A stretch of DNA of 64,000 nt from Euglena gracilis (Eukaryota; Euglenida; Euglenophyceae; Euglenales), in the NCBI GenBank assembly GCA_039621445.1, contig CP154957.1, forward strand, positions 4,892,504-4,956,503, in the 5' to 3' direction. The notes below the pieces were generated by a model. The model did not search any database. It saw only the letters and a program-made list of their open reading frames with translations, and was not told where the DNA came from. This document shows positions 19,435-30,000 of this stretch, in pieces. The position numbers and the translations under genes were made by a program. Numbering within the stretch: the first letter of the stretch is position 1; every line of letters begins with the position of its first letter.

Positions 19435-20622
19435 CTTTTTTTGATGTTCTGAAGTGAAAAAATGTGTTTTTAAGCAAAAAAAATTTTTTCAAAATTTTCG
19501 GTCCCGAGCTGCCTCCCAACCCCCCCCTCACCCAGCCGTCCTCGGAACCCTACAGGGGCCCCCGAATACCCAAAAATGTAGCTAAATCGCACAACCAGAC
19601 CCCGGGAACCCCAAAAAACGGTCAAAACCCCCCCCTAAACCTCATGATTGACCCCTGGTTTGGGTCCCAACTCCCCGTCTAGCCCGAGGTACGGTCAATT
19701 TACGGTTTCGGGCCCCGAAATGGCCAAACTGGCCCAAAACCCCCAAAATGGCCATATCTCAGGCTACGCGTGGAGTTGGCCCAAACCGCGCATAGCGATC
19801 GATAGGGCGTTCCAAGGTCGTCAAATAAGGTCGCCATCACTTTTTCGCAATTCCGCAGCGTTTTCAACATATTTTGAATTTTTCGATTTTTGGACCCCCA
19901 GCCCGGCCGCCATCGGGCCCCCGCAGGGGTCCCCGAATGCCCAAAAATGGCCCAAAATCGCGCAACCACACCCCGGGAACCCCAAAAAACGGTCAAACCC
20001 CCCCCCTAAACCTAATGATTGACCCCCTGGTTTGGGCTGCAACTCCCCGTCTGGCCCGAGATACGGGCGAATTACGGTTTCGGGCCCCGTACAGGCCCGA
20101 AATGGCCAAAACTGGCCAAACTGGCCCAGAACCCCAAAACGGCCGTATCTCGGCCCAGCCGGGGAGTTGGCCCAAACCGCGCATACCGATCGATCGGGCG
20201 TCCCAAAGTTGTGGAAGGACGTCCTCTTTAATTTTTCTCAACTCCGCAGTGTTTTCGAGATATTTTGAAATTTTCGATTTTTTGACCCCAAAATGACCCT
20301 GCAATTTTCCCGGAAAAAAAAAACGGTACACAACTTTTTTGCTCGGCCTATATCTCTGGACTGGCGGGGAGTTGCGGGTAACCCGAGGGCTCTGGAGAAA
20401 CTAGGGACCCTCTCCTAACCTATACACTATTCACTTTGGGTGCCCGGAAATCCAATCACATCGATAATCCTCGGGGGCCATTGCCTACCCAGGGGGGGGG
20501 GGGCGGGGGGGGCGGGGGGGGGGCGGGGGGGCGCCGGGGGGGGTCGGGGGGGTCAGGGGGGGTCTCCGGCCGGGGTGGTAAGCTTCGCTCTTACTCTAAA
20601 GAGATAAGAGCTCAGCGACCCC
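18545..20622. repeat. Composite tandem-repeat element, copy 2
   Basis: The same order as the copy at 4.5-6 kb. Three to four units of about 165 bp with TTTTTGACCCGGTTTTGACC and AAAACGGGGCGCCGGCG (18600-19140), a T-rich block, then the CCCAAAACCCCCAAAATGGCC region duplicated (19500-20300). A G-rich run follows, then the same terminal hairpin GCTCTTACTCTAAAGAGATA (20580-20615). The 32-bp direct repeat that flanks copy 1 is absent on the right. A C-run foldback element starts immediately after the end. Confidence 0.7.
19192..19432. repeat. T-rich homopolymer block
   Basis: About 240 bases of T broken only by single G (and one GTTGTT) steps. It replaces the short TTTTTTTTT segment found at the equivalent place in copy 1 (about 5170-5200), so it looks like a local expansion, or an assembly artefact at a homopolymer. 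Confidence 0.85.
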
Positions 20623-21016
20623 CCCCAAATAATACCCCCCCCGGGGTATTATTTTTTCGCCCGAAGTCCCGGCCCGAGGGGGGGGTATTATTTGGGGGGG
20701 GGGGTATTATTTTTCCAAAATTTTCGACATTTTCCAAAGTCCCGTAAAACCCAAAATAGCACCCAAAACCGCCCTTTGTGGTCATTTTTTGCACTTTCTT
20801 GTGAAATTTACCATTTTTGAAGGTCAGATGAGCCAGAAAAATCCATTTTTTCCATAATTTGTTGTCAGAAATTTGATTTTTACCTACATTTTCAGGTCAA
20901 AAATCCGGGCCTTCGGCCCGAAACCGGGGGGGGGGGGGTATTATTTCGGCGGCTGAAGTCGGACCCCAAGGGGGGGGGGTATTATTTGGGGGGGGGGATT
21001 ATTTGGGGGGGGTTTA
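20618..21016. mobile_element. C-run/G-run foldback element, AATAATA subtype
   Basis: Left end CCCCCCCCAAATAATACC, right end GGATTATTTGGGGGGGG followed by TTTAA. Inside are repeated half-units (GGTATTATTTGGGGGGG, GTCGGACCCCAAGGGGG). No coding capacity. It belongs to the group with C-run/G-run ends described elsewhere in the window. Confidence 0.6.
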
Positions 21017-21066
21017 ACACAATACCTACCTACCCCCTGGGGTCTGTCACCGTCACCATCACTGTG

Positions 21067-21195
21067 ACAGGTTGGCCGGTACCGGGGACCCTGAAAATTT
21101 CCTATCATGGCAGATTGGCCAGTACCAAAGACCCTGACAGTTTCCTGGGCGGAACTCTGACAAGTTCTTGGGCATGACAGTTTCCCAGGGGGAGG
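21067..21195. repeat. GGGAAACTGTCA-type short repeat, copy 2
   Basis: Alternating GACAGGTTGGCCGGTACCGG, GGACCCTGAAAATTTCC and GGGCATGACAGTTTCCC words. It has the same layout as the copies near 4.3, 24.6 and 49.8 kb. Confidence 0.55.
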
Positions 21196-21199
21196 GGAG

Positions 21200-22100
21200 C
21201 CAGCGTCGTAAACAAGGTAAGTCCTGCCAGGCTCCAGCCACGTCCACGTTCACAGACAAAAAGGGCCAGAGGCGAACAACAGCGCCAGGCCGGAAGAAGG
21301 GATAAAAGGCACCAAAAAAAAAACAGCCACAGTGCACACAGGGGGGAGAAGTATATGTCGCCACAAGGACGTGGAGGGCAGCCATGTGGATGTTTTCTTG
21401 AACGCAGCCGAAAAGGCGAACAGTCAAGCATTTTCCCTCAGCAAAGGGAAGAAGGTTGATTCTCGAAGGAGAAAATTTCCGATGGGTGCTCTATTTGCCA
21501 ACTTGACTCCCAATCCCTCTCGTCTGCTCAGTTTCGACGACGACTCAGAAGTTAAAAAAAAACACTCAGAGCAAAACCACGTCTGCTTAGAAAGTGTTCC
21601 TTTTTGGGGCAAAATATGAATAATATAAATATAAATAAATTATATCTCTCAGAACATCAAAATAAAAATAATTATAACTCTCAGAATGAATACAGTTCTC
21701 TCCCCTCCTCACGCCAAACCACACCTAGCGACGCAGCTTGCAGCTGGTCTTGGTGGGAGATCGTGCCACGCCCGGGGGACTTTTTTCCGCCATTCCAGAC
21801 CTGTGCAAAAATGTCCAAAATGTTCAAAATGAACCAATTAAAACCCCACCAAAATTAGAAGGCGAAACTATGCCAATTTGTATTTCAGATATTTTTACAA
21901 CCCCCCCCCCCAAGGGAGCCTTATTCACGGGGGGGGGGGGGGATCCAAAAATTACCTTTTTGAGATTTCCTGAAAAGAATGCAAGCAAGACCAGCAGACA
22001 CTTCCGGCCATGTGTGTTTTTAAAACGCTGTCAAGATCCTCACCAAAATTCAACAATTGCTTGAAACGTTGTGCTTCAAAAGCCTTATCCCAAACCCACC
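21200..22100. other. Spacer, no gene seen
   Basis: No convincing exon. It contains a small AT-rich patch (21615-21700) and C/G runs at 21900-21945 that resemble an incomplete foldback element. Confidence 0.4.
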
Positions 22101-22108
22101 CAATCAGG

Positions 22109-22419
22109 CAGGGCGGTCCATAAGGGACGGGAAGTTCACCCCCGAAAGGACCGCCGTAAGGACCGCCCTTAGGCCCAAGGGACGGCCAACGGCCGATCCG
22201 GGGATCAGATGGGGCCAAAGATTAAAATGTCAAAAACTCATTTTTTGACATTTTTTTTGGGTGGATGGACAATGGTGCAAAGATGCCAGAAATCACTTCT
22301 TTGCCCGAAATCGACCCGCTTTTGCCAAAATATGGCCATTTTTGGACTATTTTTCCTGTGTTTTTTTTTGGATTGAACGTGCCGGGATGGGAAGTTTTTT
22401 ATCGTCAAGGACCCCCCTG
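22109..22419 (+). mobile_element. hAT-like MITE
   Basis: 311 bp. Left end CAGGGCGGTCCATAAGGGAC, right end CGTCAAGGACCCCCCTG. The flanking octamers CAATCAGG and GAGTCAGG agree at 6 of 8. The core GGTGGATGGACAATGGTGCA and TTGAACGTGCCGGGATGGG matches the family. Internal copies of GGACCGCC near the left end suggest a rearranged terminus. Confidence 0.7.
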
Positions 22420-23007
22420 GAGTCAGGACCATAGATTCACTACATACCTTACCCCACCGACGTGACCCCACCCGCGAGGGAGGGGGGTGAGTAGGTGGGT
22501 GCTTGATAGGTGGGTTGGGGCGCGCTGGACCCCCCATAGGTGGGATAGGTGGGTTGCGCCATGTGTCAGTCCAGCAGAAGGCTGGTTCTCCGCTGATTTT
22601 GGATGGGTGGGTGTGTGGACCCCGGGAGGGGGAATGGGTGGGTCTTCGAAATAAAAAGTGGTTGGGTGGGTTTGGGCCCGGGAAAAACTGCCCCAGGGGA
22701 ATCTGAGTAGATCCATGGTCGGGACGAGTGGGTGCCCCCCTTGGACGGGGTCTGTCCTCTGTTTTGGGCAAGGAAGCATCAAATATGTTACGTATTTGTT
22801 TTTTATTTATTGCTATTTATTTATTATTGTTTTTTTGTATTTAATAATAATAATAATATAATTTAGACCCCAAAGTTAACCCCCCAACAATTCAGAAGTG
22901 GTCCCCCCCCCACCCACCCCCAGGTTCTTCAAAGAAACCTAAATCCCAGCACCCTCCCCGCAAGGGGATCAGGGAATCGAACCAACCCCCCCGGCCCCAC
23001 CACAAGC

Positions 23008-23140
23008 CCGTCTCCGCCGTGTTGGACGCGCTCCTGCTCTGCGGCGGCGCCACCGCCACCATCGCCGCCGGCCGCCGCCTTCCGTGGCGGACCCTGCGCT
23101 TCCCGTCACTCGGCCCCCCGCGCCACCAGGCCCTGCCCAG
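23008..23140 (+). CDS. Candidate coding exon, unidentified gene
   Basis: A strongly GC3-biased frame reads PVSAVLDALLLCGGATATIA followed by AGRRLPWRTLRFPSLG and PPRHQALP. It is preceded by an AAG that could be an acceptor; downstream CCCAGG could be either a nonconventional border or read-through. The hydrophobic start suggests a membrane or signal segment. The family is not recognised. Confidence 0.45.
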
Positions 23141-24194
23141 GCTTGACCCCGGAAGCCACATGACCGGAAATGGTATTTTTTCGCATTTTTCCGAGTTCAG
23201 GAAAGGTCTCTGCGTTTCGGAAGTGATCATTTCTCTGCACTTCAGAGGAAGGAAGAATATCTTTATAAGATTATCTACATAATTTATGTTTGAAGAATTC
23301 TCTTTATAAATTTATGTGATATAATACAATTTGTAATAATATAATTTTATTTATTCTTTTGAATAAAAGTTGTCTCCTGGGGTTGCATTTGGCTGATTTG
23401 TCAGGTGACAATTTACTGGGTGAGGAGGCGGGTATCAAAAAATACCTGACCTCGAAATGGGAACCCCACCCATGAACTTCACCAATGACGCTCGGATTTT
23501 CGAAAACCTTTCCCAATACCTCTTTTTTTCCCCTCCGTCCGGCCTTGGGGATCGGGGGTACAAAATGCGGCTCTTTTGTGATGCACTCGGAAGGAACTCC
23601 TCCAGACCCCCTCCCCCTTCTGACCAGTTTGTCTGACGACTCGGGGGGGGGGGGCGATTTGGCCACTTGGACGATGTATGGGGCGTGGGGGTCGATTGCC
23701 TTTCCCACGGAGGTCGGATGAAGCCCGGCCCCGCTGACGGTGGACGAGTACGCCAGCGACTCCCCGCCGTGAGGTTCCGGCCAGCGTTGTCTCGTTTGGT
23801 GTTGACTGATTGAGTGAGTCAACCCCCCCCTCCTGATACACCAACCCCCCCTTTTATACCGGGACCCCCCCCTTTTATGCCGCCGCCTCCTCCTGGAAGC
23901 AGTTCAGGTAGTGAATGCATAGACCAAAGGACCAGCTACTTCACTTCTTTTTGGCAGGGGAGGGGGTTGCTGTTTTCCCTTCATTTTTATTCATAGCAAA
24001 TTTTGTGGGATTTTGCCGGTTTTCTTTTTTTTTTTATATCCCGCCGCTTGATGTCTCACTGAGGTCCCGCAACCCTGCGAATGACGCGCTAGGAGCTGCC
24101 AAAGTGGTGTGCAGAAGGGGGATGCGATAAAGCCTCCGTTAAAGCCTCCACACCCCATCCCGGCCATTTGCTGTCCTGGAATTCCCCTATACCT

Positions 24195-24885
24195 CTCGAA
24201 GTGCGGTGCAGAGTCCACACCAGCCCCATGTTTGATGCTTTTCATCAGAATATGTTCAACTGTTTCAAAGATCCTGACCAAGAAATCTTCTCTAGTTTTG
24301 CAGCTAGGCTTTCGACATGGTGTTCTTCTTCCTGTTCAACAAGATTATTTCTAGAATAACTGTCTCCTACAGACTCTTTTGAGCAGGCGGCCAGGAGTTC
24401 CCAAGTCTGAAGTCCCTCCATGCTTACCGATTGCATGCATTGGAAACACATCTGGGTTGGGCAAAAAATATTCTCGCATTTTGGTCTGGCATCGGATTCA
24501 TTTTCCTTTCGAATTTCGATGGATTCGATAAAACGGCATACCCCCCCCCCCCCCGGGAAACTGTCATGCCCGAGAACCTGTCAGGGTCCCGCCCGGGAAA
24601 CTGTCAGGGTCCCTGGTACCGGCCAACCTGTCAGTATAGGAAGTTGTCAGGGTCCCCAGTACTGGCCAACCTGGACAGTTTCCGGGGGGGGGGGGGGAGG
24701 CAGCGTGGGTCAAGTAGTGCCAAAGTTGCATGAAAGGGGATTGTACGTTGTTGTGTCTTTATGGTTCAGTTCCATTGACGCGATGTGTCGGTCCAGAACG
24801 GTGGCATGTTTTGGAGAAGCAGTGAAGGACAACCCCTCCAAATACGCTGCCTGCAAAAATACACTGCCTGAACGTCCTCCTCCAG
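24195..24885 (+). CDS. Two candidate exons of an unidentified cysteine-containing protein
   Basis: Block one (about 24200-24330) reads MFDAFHQNMFNCFKDPDQE then IFSSFAARLS. Block two (24770-24885) has a TTCAG acceptor and a CCAG|GTCTTT donor. It reads SSIDAMCRSRTVACFGEAV then KDNPSKYAACKNTLPE. The coding character of block two is the better supported. Whether the two belong together is a guess based on strand and distance. No family recognised. Confidence 0.4.
24541..24690. repeat. GGGAAACTGTCA-type short repeat, copy 3
   Basis: C run, then GGGAAACTGTCATGCCCGAG, AACCTGTCAGGGTCC and CCCGGGAAACTGTCAGGG, ending GACAGTTTCC and a G run. This is the clearest copy and shows inverted ends. Confidence 0.6.
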
Positions 24886-24954
24886 GTCTTTGTTCGACTT
24901 CCCACGTAAATCCCCCCATGTGGTCGTGCTTATGACAGCGTCGCGTAAGCTGGA

Positions 24955-25500
24955 GGGTCCAGCCAGCCAGCAACCTTTTTCTCACCAGCAGCCTTTTTCC
25001 AGCCCCAGACCCCCCTTAGTTGCACTAAGGCTTCTTGTCTGTTTATGGCCGGCGCTAACTTCACTTCTGCCCCAGTTGTGTGGTGAGTGGCCAGGGACCC
25101 CTTACGCCAGTACTCTTTTGTTGCTCCCCCCTGGCCGGGTGAGTAACTCTGGTGTAATTCCAGCGCTGTGGGGAAATACACTCACCTGCTACACTGCATA
25201 CACTCACCTCAGCCCCGGACCCCCCCCTACCCCCATGGACGACTCTTTTTTTTTAATTGCTGGACTGTAACAGGTTTTTGGGTTTCTAAGGATGGGCGAA
25301 ATCAGGTCGGATTTGGGCTGGCCAGAGCAAATTCAAGGAAGAAAGACAGACGGGTCAAGAAATTGATTTTTTGCACAATTTGCCCCCAGTTAGGCCCAGT
25401 TCTAGCCAGGGGACCTCGGTGGGGGGTGGGAGGTCAACAGCCTTTTTCCAGCCAGCCCAATTCTCCAGCCTCTGAACTGGACCCCCCCACTATCACCAAG
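24955..25500. repeat. CCAGCCAGCA-family repeat
   Basis: Built from CCAGCCAGCAACCTTTTTC and CCTTTTTCCAGCC words with C-run spacers. It includes a block of about 50 bp starting TTAGTTGCACTAAGGCTTCT (25016) that recurs almost unchanged at 46808. Related copies lie near 3600, 46.8-47.3 kb and 52.1-52.5 kb. Confidence 0.6.
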
Positions 25501-25739
25501 TGACGCCCTTATGAAGGACTTGGAGAGCAACCAAGGAAGTCTGTTATTTTTCGTCGGCTGTTGTCACCCCAACGGGATGCCAACGCTCGAAAATTGGCTC
25601 AAGATTTCGTCCTTGGCTATTTTTTGGAAGAAAATGTGCCAAATTTCTTTATTTCCTTCGGCGTCTTCTCCCCTTGGGCTTTCTGACCATTTCTGGAAAT
25701 GGTCCAGAAAGTGCCATCCCCCCTGTCTTTGCCTCCCAG

Positions 25740-25925
25740 CTTGTCACCAGAACACTGGACGGCTTGTATTTCTGTGGGGCAGAATGGGCCGCCCTTCGTC
25801 CTGCTTCGTCTACGTTCCCGATGGTGGTTGGCATTGCCACAGACCCTGGAACTGGAGCGTCTGACCAACGCCCGCAACAAATACCCAGTCCAAGCACGAG
25901 TTGCTCAGCTTTGTTTTGCTTTTCT
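25740..25925 (+). CDS. Weak candidate exon
   Basis: Two frames look protein-like: TLDGLYFCGAEWAALRPASS then TFPMVVGIATDPG, and ELERLTNARNKYPVQARVAQ. Neither has convincing borders, so I list it only as possible coding sequence. Confidence 0.2.
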
Positions 25926-25929
25926 GGTG

Positions 25930-26990
25930 ATTTGCCTGCAATTTTAAGCAATTTTCGCGATTTCACACAACTTTCTCGCAATTTTTTTGTGTTCTTTGCC
26001 TTTTTTAGTTAGTTAGCCAGTCAGTTAGAATTTTGCCAGGCGTCTCCATTTTGAAACCCCGCGATTTTTGTGATCAATTAGCCAGGTTCCTCTGCAAAGA
26101 TTATGTGCATGGGATGCGAACGCCATACTGACCTGTGAAATATTTTACAAATATTTCAAATATTTCAGCTTGCAAAATGCGGCTGCATCCTTCCTGTGAG
26201 ATAAAAATCAATTATTTGATGCTGTTCAATTGCCTATTGCAAATGCCAGCTTGCTTCGCCATCGCACGTCCCTTCTTTCCTTCTGTTTGGCAGTGCACAT
26301 TATGTGCAGTACCTGTTGGTTCAATTTGGATGGAATGTTGGAAAAGGAAGGAGTTTTTCAAGTGACTCCCAGCCAAGTTTTTTCTCCAGAAGGTCGCCTT
26401 CAAGGATAAAAGTTATAGATCACAATTTATCTTGAAACCGTGTTTGTAGTCCGCAATGTGCTGCTTTGTAATGCTCGTTTCGGATCTCGGTGTCAATTTT
26501 CCTGCAACTTTCATGCAATTTTCCGCATGTTTTTGAAGGCCTCCAATGCCAATTTTCACCACCTTCTTCTGGTCTCCTATTGGCACGATCTGAATGGAAT
26601 ATTTTTATCAGGACACTCGACTGAAACCTTTTTCCATAAGAGCAGGATTGGATTTGTTGGTTATGTCGAGTTCTTCGCGGCAGTTGAACCTGTTAGCGAT
26701 TCCAGAAATCATTTTTTCCTCCAAATGGCCTGTTTTTGTTGAGATTTTGCGGTTTCATTTTTCCTCGCTCAGAGAAAATTCTGCCGGTCCAAATTCTTAA
26801 GGCATTCTGGCCCAAAAATTTAAGGCGCATTTTCAGGTATTTTCAGGTTTATTAAACCCCTTAAAAATAATCCCCGCTGGGGACCGCCCCAGATGAACGC
26901 ACCTGTGATGTGGACCCGCCCCACTCGAATGGGGCCCAGTCCAATAACTGATAAGCCAACAATCACGTGATGGGGCCGCAGCCATTTTTT
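25930..26990. other. Spacer upstream of the U1A/U2B'' gene
   Basis: AT-leaning with no coding bias. Includes a short C/G-bounded segment at 26870-26930. It may hold the gene's 5' UTR or promoter, but no element is identifiable. Confidence 0.4.
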
Positions 26991-27039
26991 TTTCAAATCC
27001 CTGCTCCTGCCCTGCGTTCCACAGGGCGTTTGTGGCGCC

Positions 27040-30000
27040 ATGCAAGTTGCGCCGTACAGCTACGAGCAGGCCAATCACTGCATTTACATCCGCAACATCA
27101 ATGAGAAGGTGAAGCGGGACGGTGTGCCTCTGCTCTGGGAGCTCTGAGGGCGGGAAAAAGGTTTTGTTTGTTTGCCCTGGAGATTGCAACCGGTTCACAT
27201 TTAAATCCCGCAATAAAATGTGGTGACATCGGCAAAAAAAATCACCAACCACTATCGCACGAAGCGGCAGATGAGAATTTCCTCCAATACTCATGCATTT
27301 TTTTCGGACGTTCCCAAAAGTGGTCTCAGCAAAAGGGTACTGGAATGATTGCCTTGTTTTTTGGGGGAAAATGGAAAGCATCCCCCCGAAAAAATATTCT
27401 TATATCCCCAAACCCATTGCCGACCGTGGGGTCGACCCCAGAGTGCTTGGGGGTCTAAAAATAGACTCCAGAGTGCTTGGGGGTCTAAAAATAGACTCCA
27501 GAGTGCTTGGGGGTCTAAAAATAGGCCCCACGGCTGCCGCCCGCCATCCGCCGCCGCGGCCCACAGAGCTGCTGAAGCAGCTGTGGGCGGTGTTCCAGCA
27601 GTTCGGGGAAATCCTCGACATCTGCGCCCGCCCCAAGAAGCAGAGCCTGCGGGGGCAGGCGTGGGTGGTACCCAGGCTTGGGCTGGCTTGGGCTTGGGCT
27701 TGGCCCCAGAAATGGACAGGTTCGAAGGGGCGGGACGTTAGTTTTCAGATGAGGGACGATCTGGGGCTCGAACCGGGTCAGAAACTGAAAGCTCACCCTA
27801 CCGGAATTTGCATTTTCTGAGCGAATGGCGGTCCTTCGAGAATGCCGGATATCCCAGTTATGCAGTTTTTGTTCCCATTTTTTCCGCTTTACATTTGCAC
27901 AAAGGAAGGGAGATATGATGGGAACCAAATGATGCTGTCGAGGGAAATGGCTTCTGCAACTCTGGCTACATTCTTCAGGGGGAGGAAACATTCGACACAC
28001 ACACACACACTTACACACACACACACACACACACACACCCACACATACACGCACACGCATGCACGCACACGCATGCACGCACACACACACACACACACAA
28101 GTTGCCAAAATGCCACGTATGAGCTGTTGGATCTTGGGGTATGGGACTAGGTCAAATGAAACCAGATTTGGCACCCACTCCAGCACAAGTGTGGCAGTGT
28201 TCCGCGACATATCTTCTGCCGCTGCCGCGTTGCAGCAGATGCAGGGCTACATGTTCCACTCTAAGCCACTGGTGTGCCTGTGTGCAAGTGCACATGAGCA
28301 GGAGTGCGAGCGCGTGCGCGCGCGTGTGTGTGTGTGTTGTGTGTGTGTGTGTGTGTGGTTGGTGTGGAAATTGTGTGTGCTATATGGCAGGGTTTAATTG
28401 CTGGACCCCAATGGGCGATGGTCTCAAAAAATGTCTCAAAAAATCATCATTTTTCAGTTTCACAAAAAACATCAAAAATTTGCCTTCGGCGCTTTGCATC
28501 ATGTGTGATTTGGTATAATTTGATATCTGACATGATTTTTTGCGCTGAAAGTCCCAAAATATCACAATTTGCATTATTTTTGTGCCCAAATTTGGCATTT
28601 TGGGCAATTTTTCAGGAAATTCTTCCAATCCAACCCCTGGCATTTTGCGCCGTCAGGGGTTTTTTAATTGGGGGGGTCTTATTTTTGGATTTTTGCTTCG
28701 TCCGCCCAGGGGGGGTTCTTTTTCTTTGGGCAGGCAACCCCAGCGCTCAGAATTTTCCGCGGAGTTCAATTGTTCCACGGCGTTCGATGTTGGGTGTTGG
28801 TCGTCCTGGGCAAGAATACTGTCCAGTCCTTGCAGTAAAATACAGTGAGCCGAAGACCTGCCGAATTTTGTACCTAAACCTTGGCCTAATCGAGCCATTT
28901 TGCCACGCAATTTGTCCACGCGCACAATGTTCATGTTCATGATGTGGCATATGTTATAATTATGATTATGGGAGGGTTTTAGGTGTGGCCCCTGGGGTGG
29001 GTCCCATTTCTATGACACCCCTGAAAGCCATTTTCACCGTCACGGCGCGGAAAGGGCTGGCTGTTCCCAACAATCCAATCACCATTCCTGCTCCTTCAAT
29101 CATTACTCCCCCCCCACTTATAAGCCCCCCCCGTGGTTATTACAAGGAACAGGGTCACAGGTTGCAGAGGCTGCGAGGCGGAGTGGATTGCTTGAACACA
29201 CAGAATCCACGACCAAGGAGTCCCACCCCCATGCTTCGGGGGGCCGGCAGGTGGTGTCCTACAGCAAACAGAAGTCGGACGCCATCGCCAAGCTGGACGG
29301 CACGTACGTGGAGCGGAAGAAGCCGCGGGAGAAGAAGAAGCGGAAGGTGGCGGCGGAGGAGCCCGCTTCGAAGCGCCGGCGCGGGCCCCAGACAGGCAAG
29401 AAGGTGTGGGGGGCGGTGGCGGAAGGTGCAACCCTGGAAACCGGGTGGTTTTGCTGGAGATTTGCATTGCCATATCCGTGCGTCAGATTGTGTGTGTGTG
29501 TGTTGTTGTGTTGTTGTTGTTGTTGTTGTTTTGCATTGTGTTGTTGTGTTTTGCCGTGTATAACAAAATTATATTTATTTGTGTGTTTTTTGCATGCAAA
29601 AACAGTGTGCTCTTCGGGGGCATGCAAATAAACTCTAATGAGTGTGGCCCAGGGTGATACACGTGTGATGCTTGAAAGGTGTTGTTCTTATTGCACATGC
29701 TAATCCCATCCCATGTACCCACCCACCCAAGAAGTCACCCACAAGGCTGTTACCTTCCCCCGGGGAAATCGTCACCCATCCTCGCTGATTAGTCAGGTCT
29801 CAACTTCCGACGGGGGAGGTATGCCGCCAATTTACACTCCGCACAACAAACCCTCACTCTTTGTGGGTCGAAAAACCCAAAAGAAAATTAAATCCGCCTG
29901 AAGTGAAGAAAAGTGAAGGGTGGTCATGGAACGTTTTTACAGGCATTTCTCTCCCCCCCAAAAAAATTTAGCCATTGAAGCCATCGAAGTGTCAAAAGCC

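Noticed and set aside
19104-19531. Phe-rich and Lys-rich open frames
   Set aside because: Artefacts of the T-rich homopolymer block.
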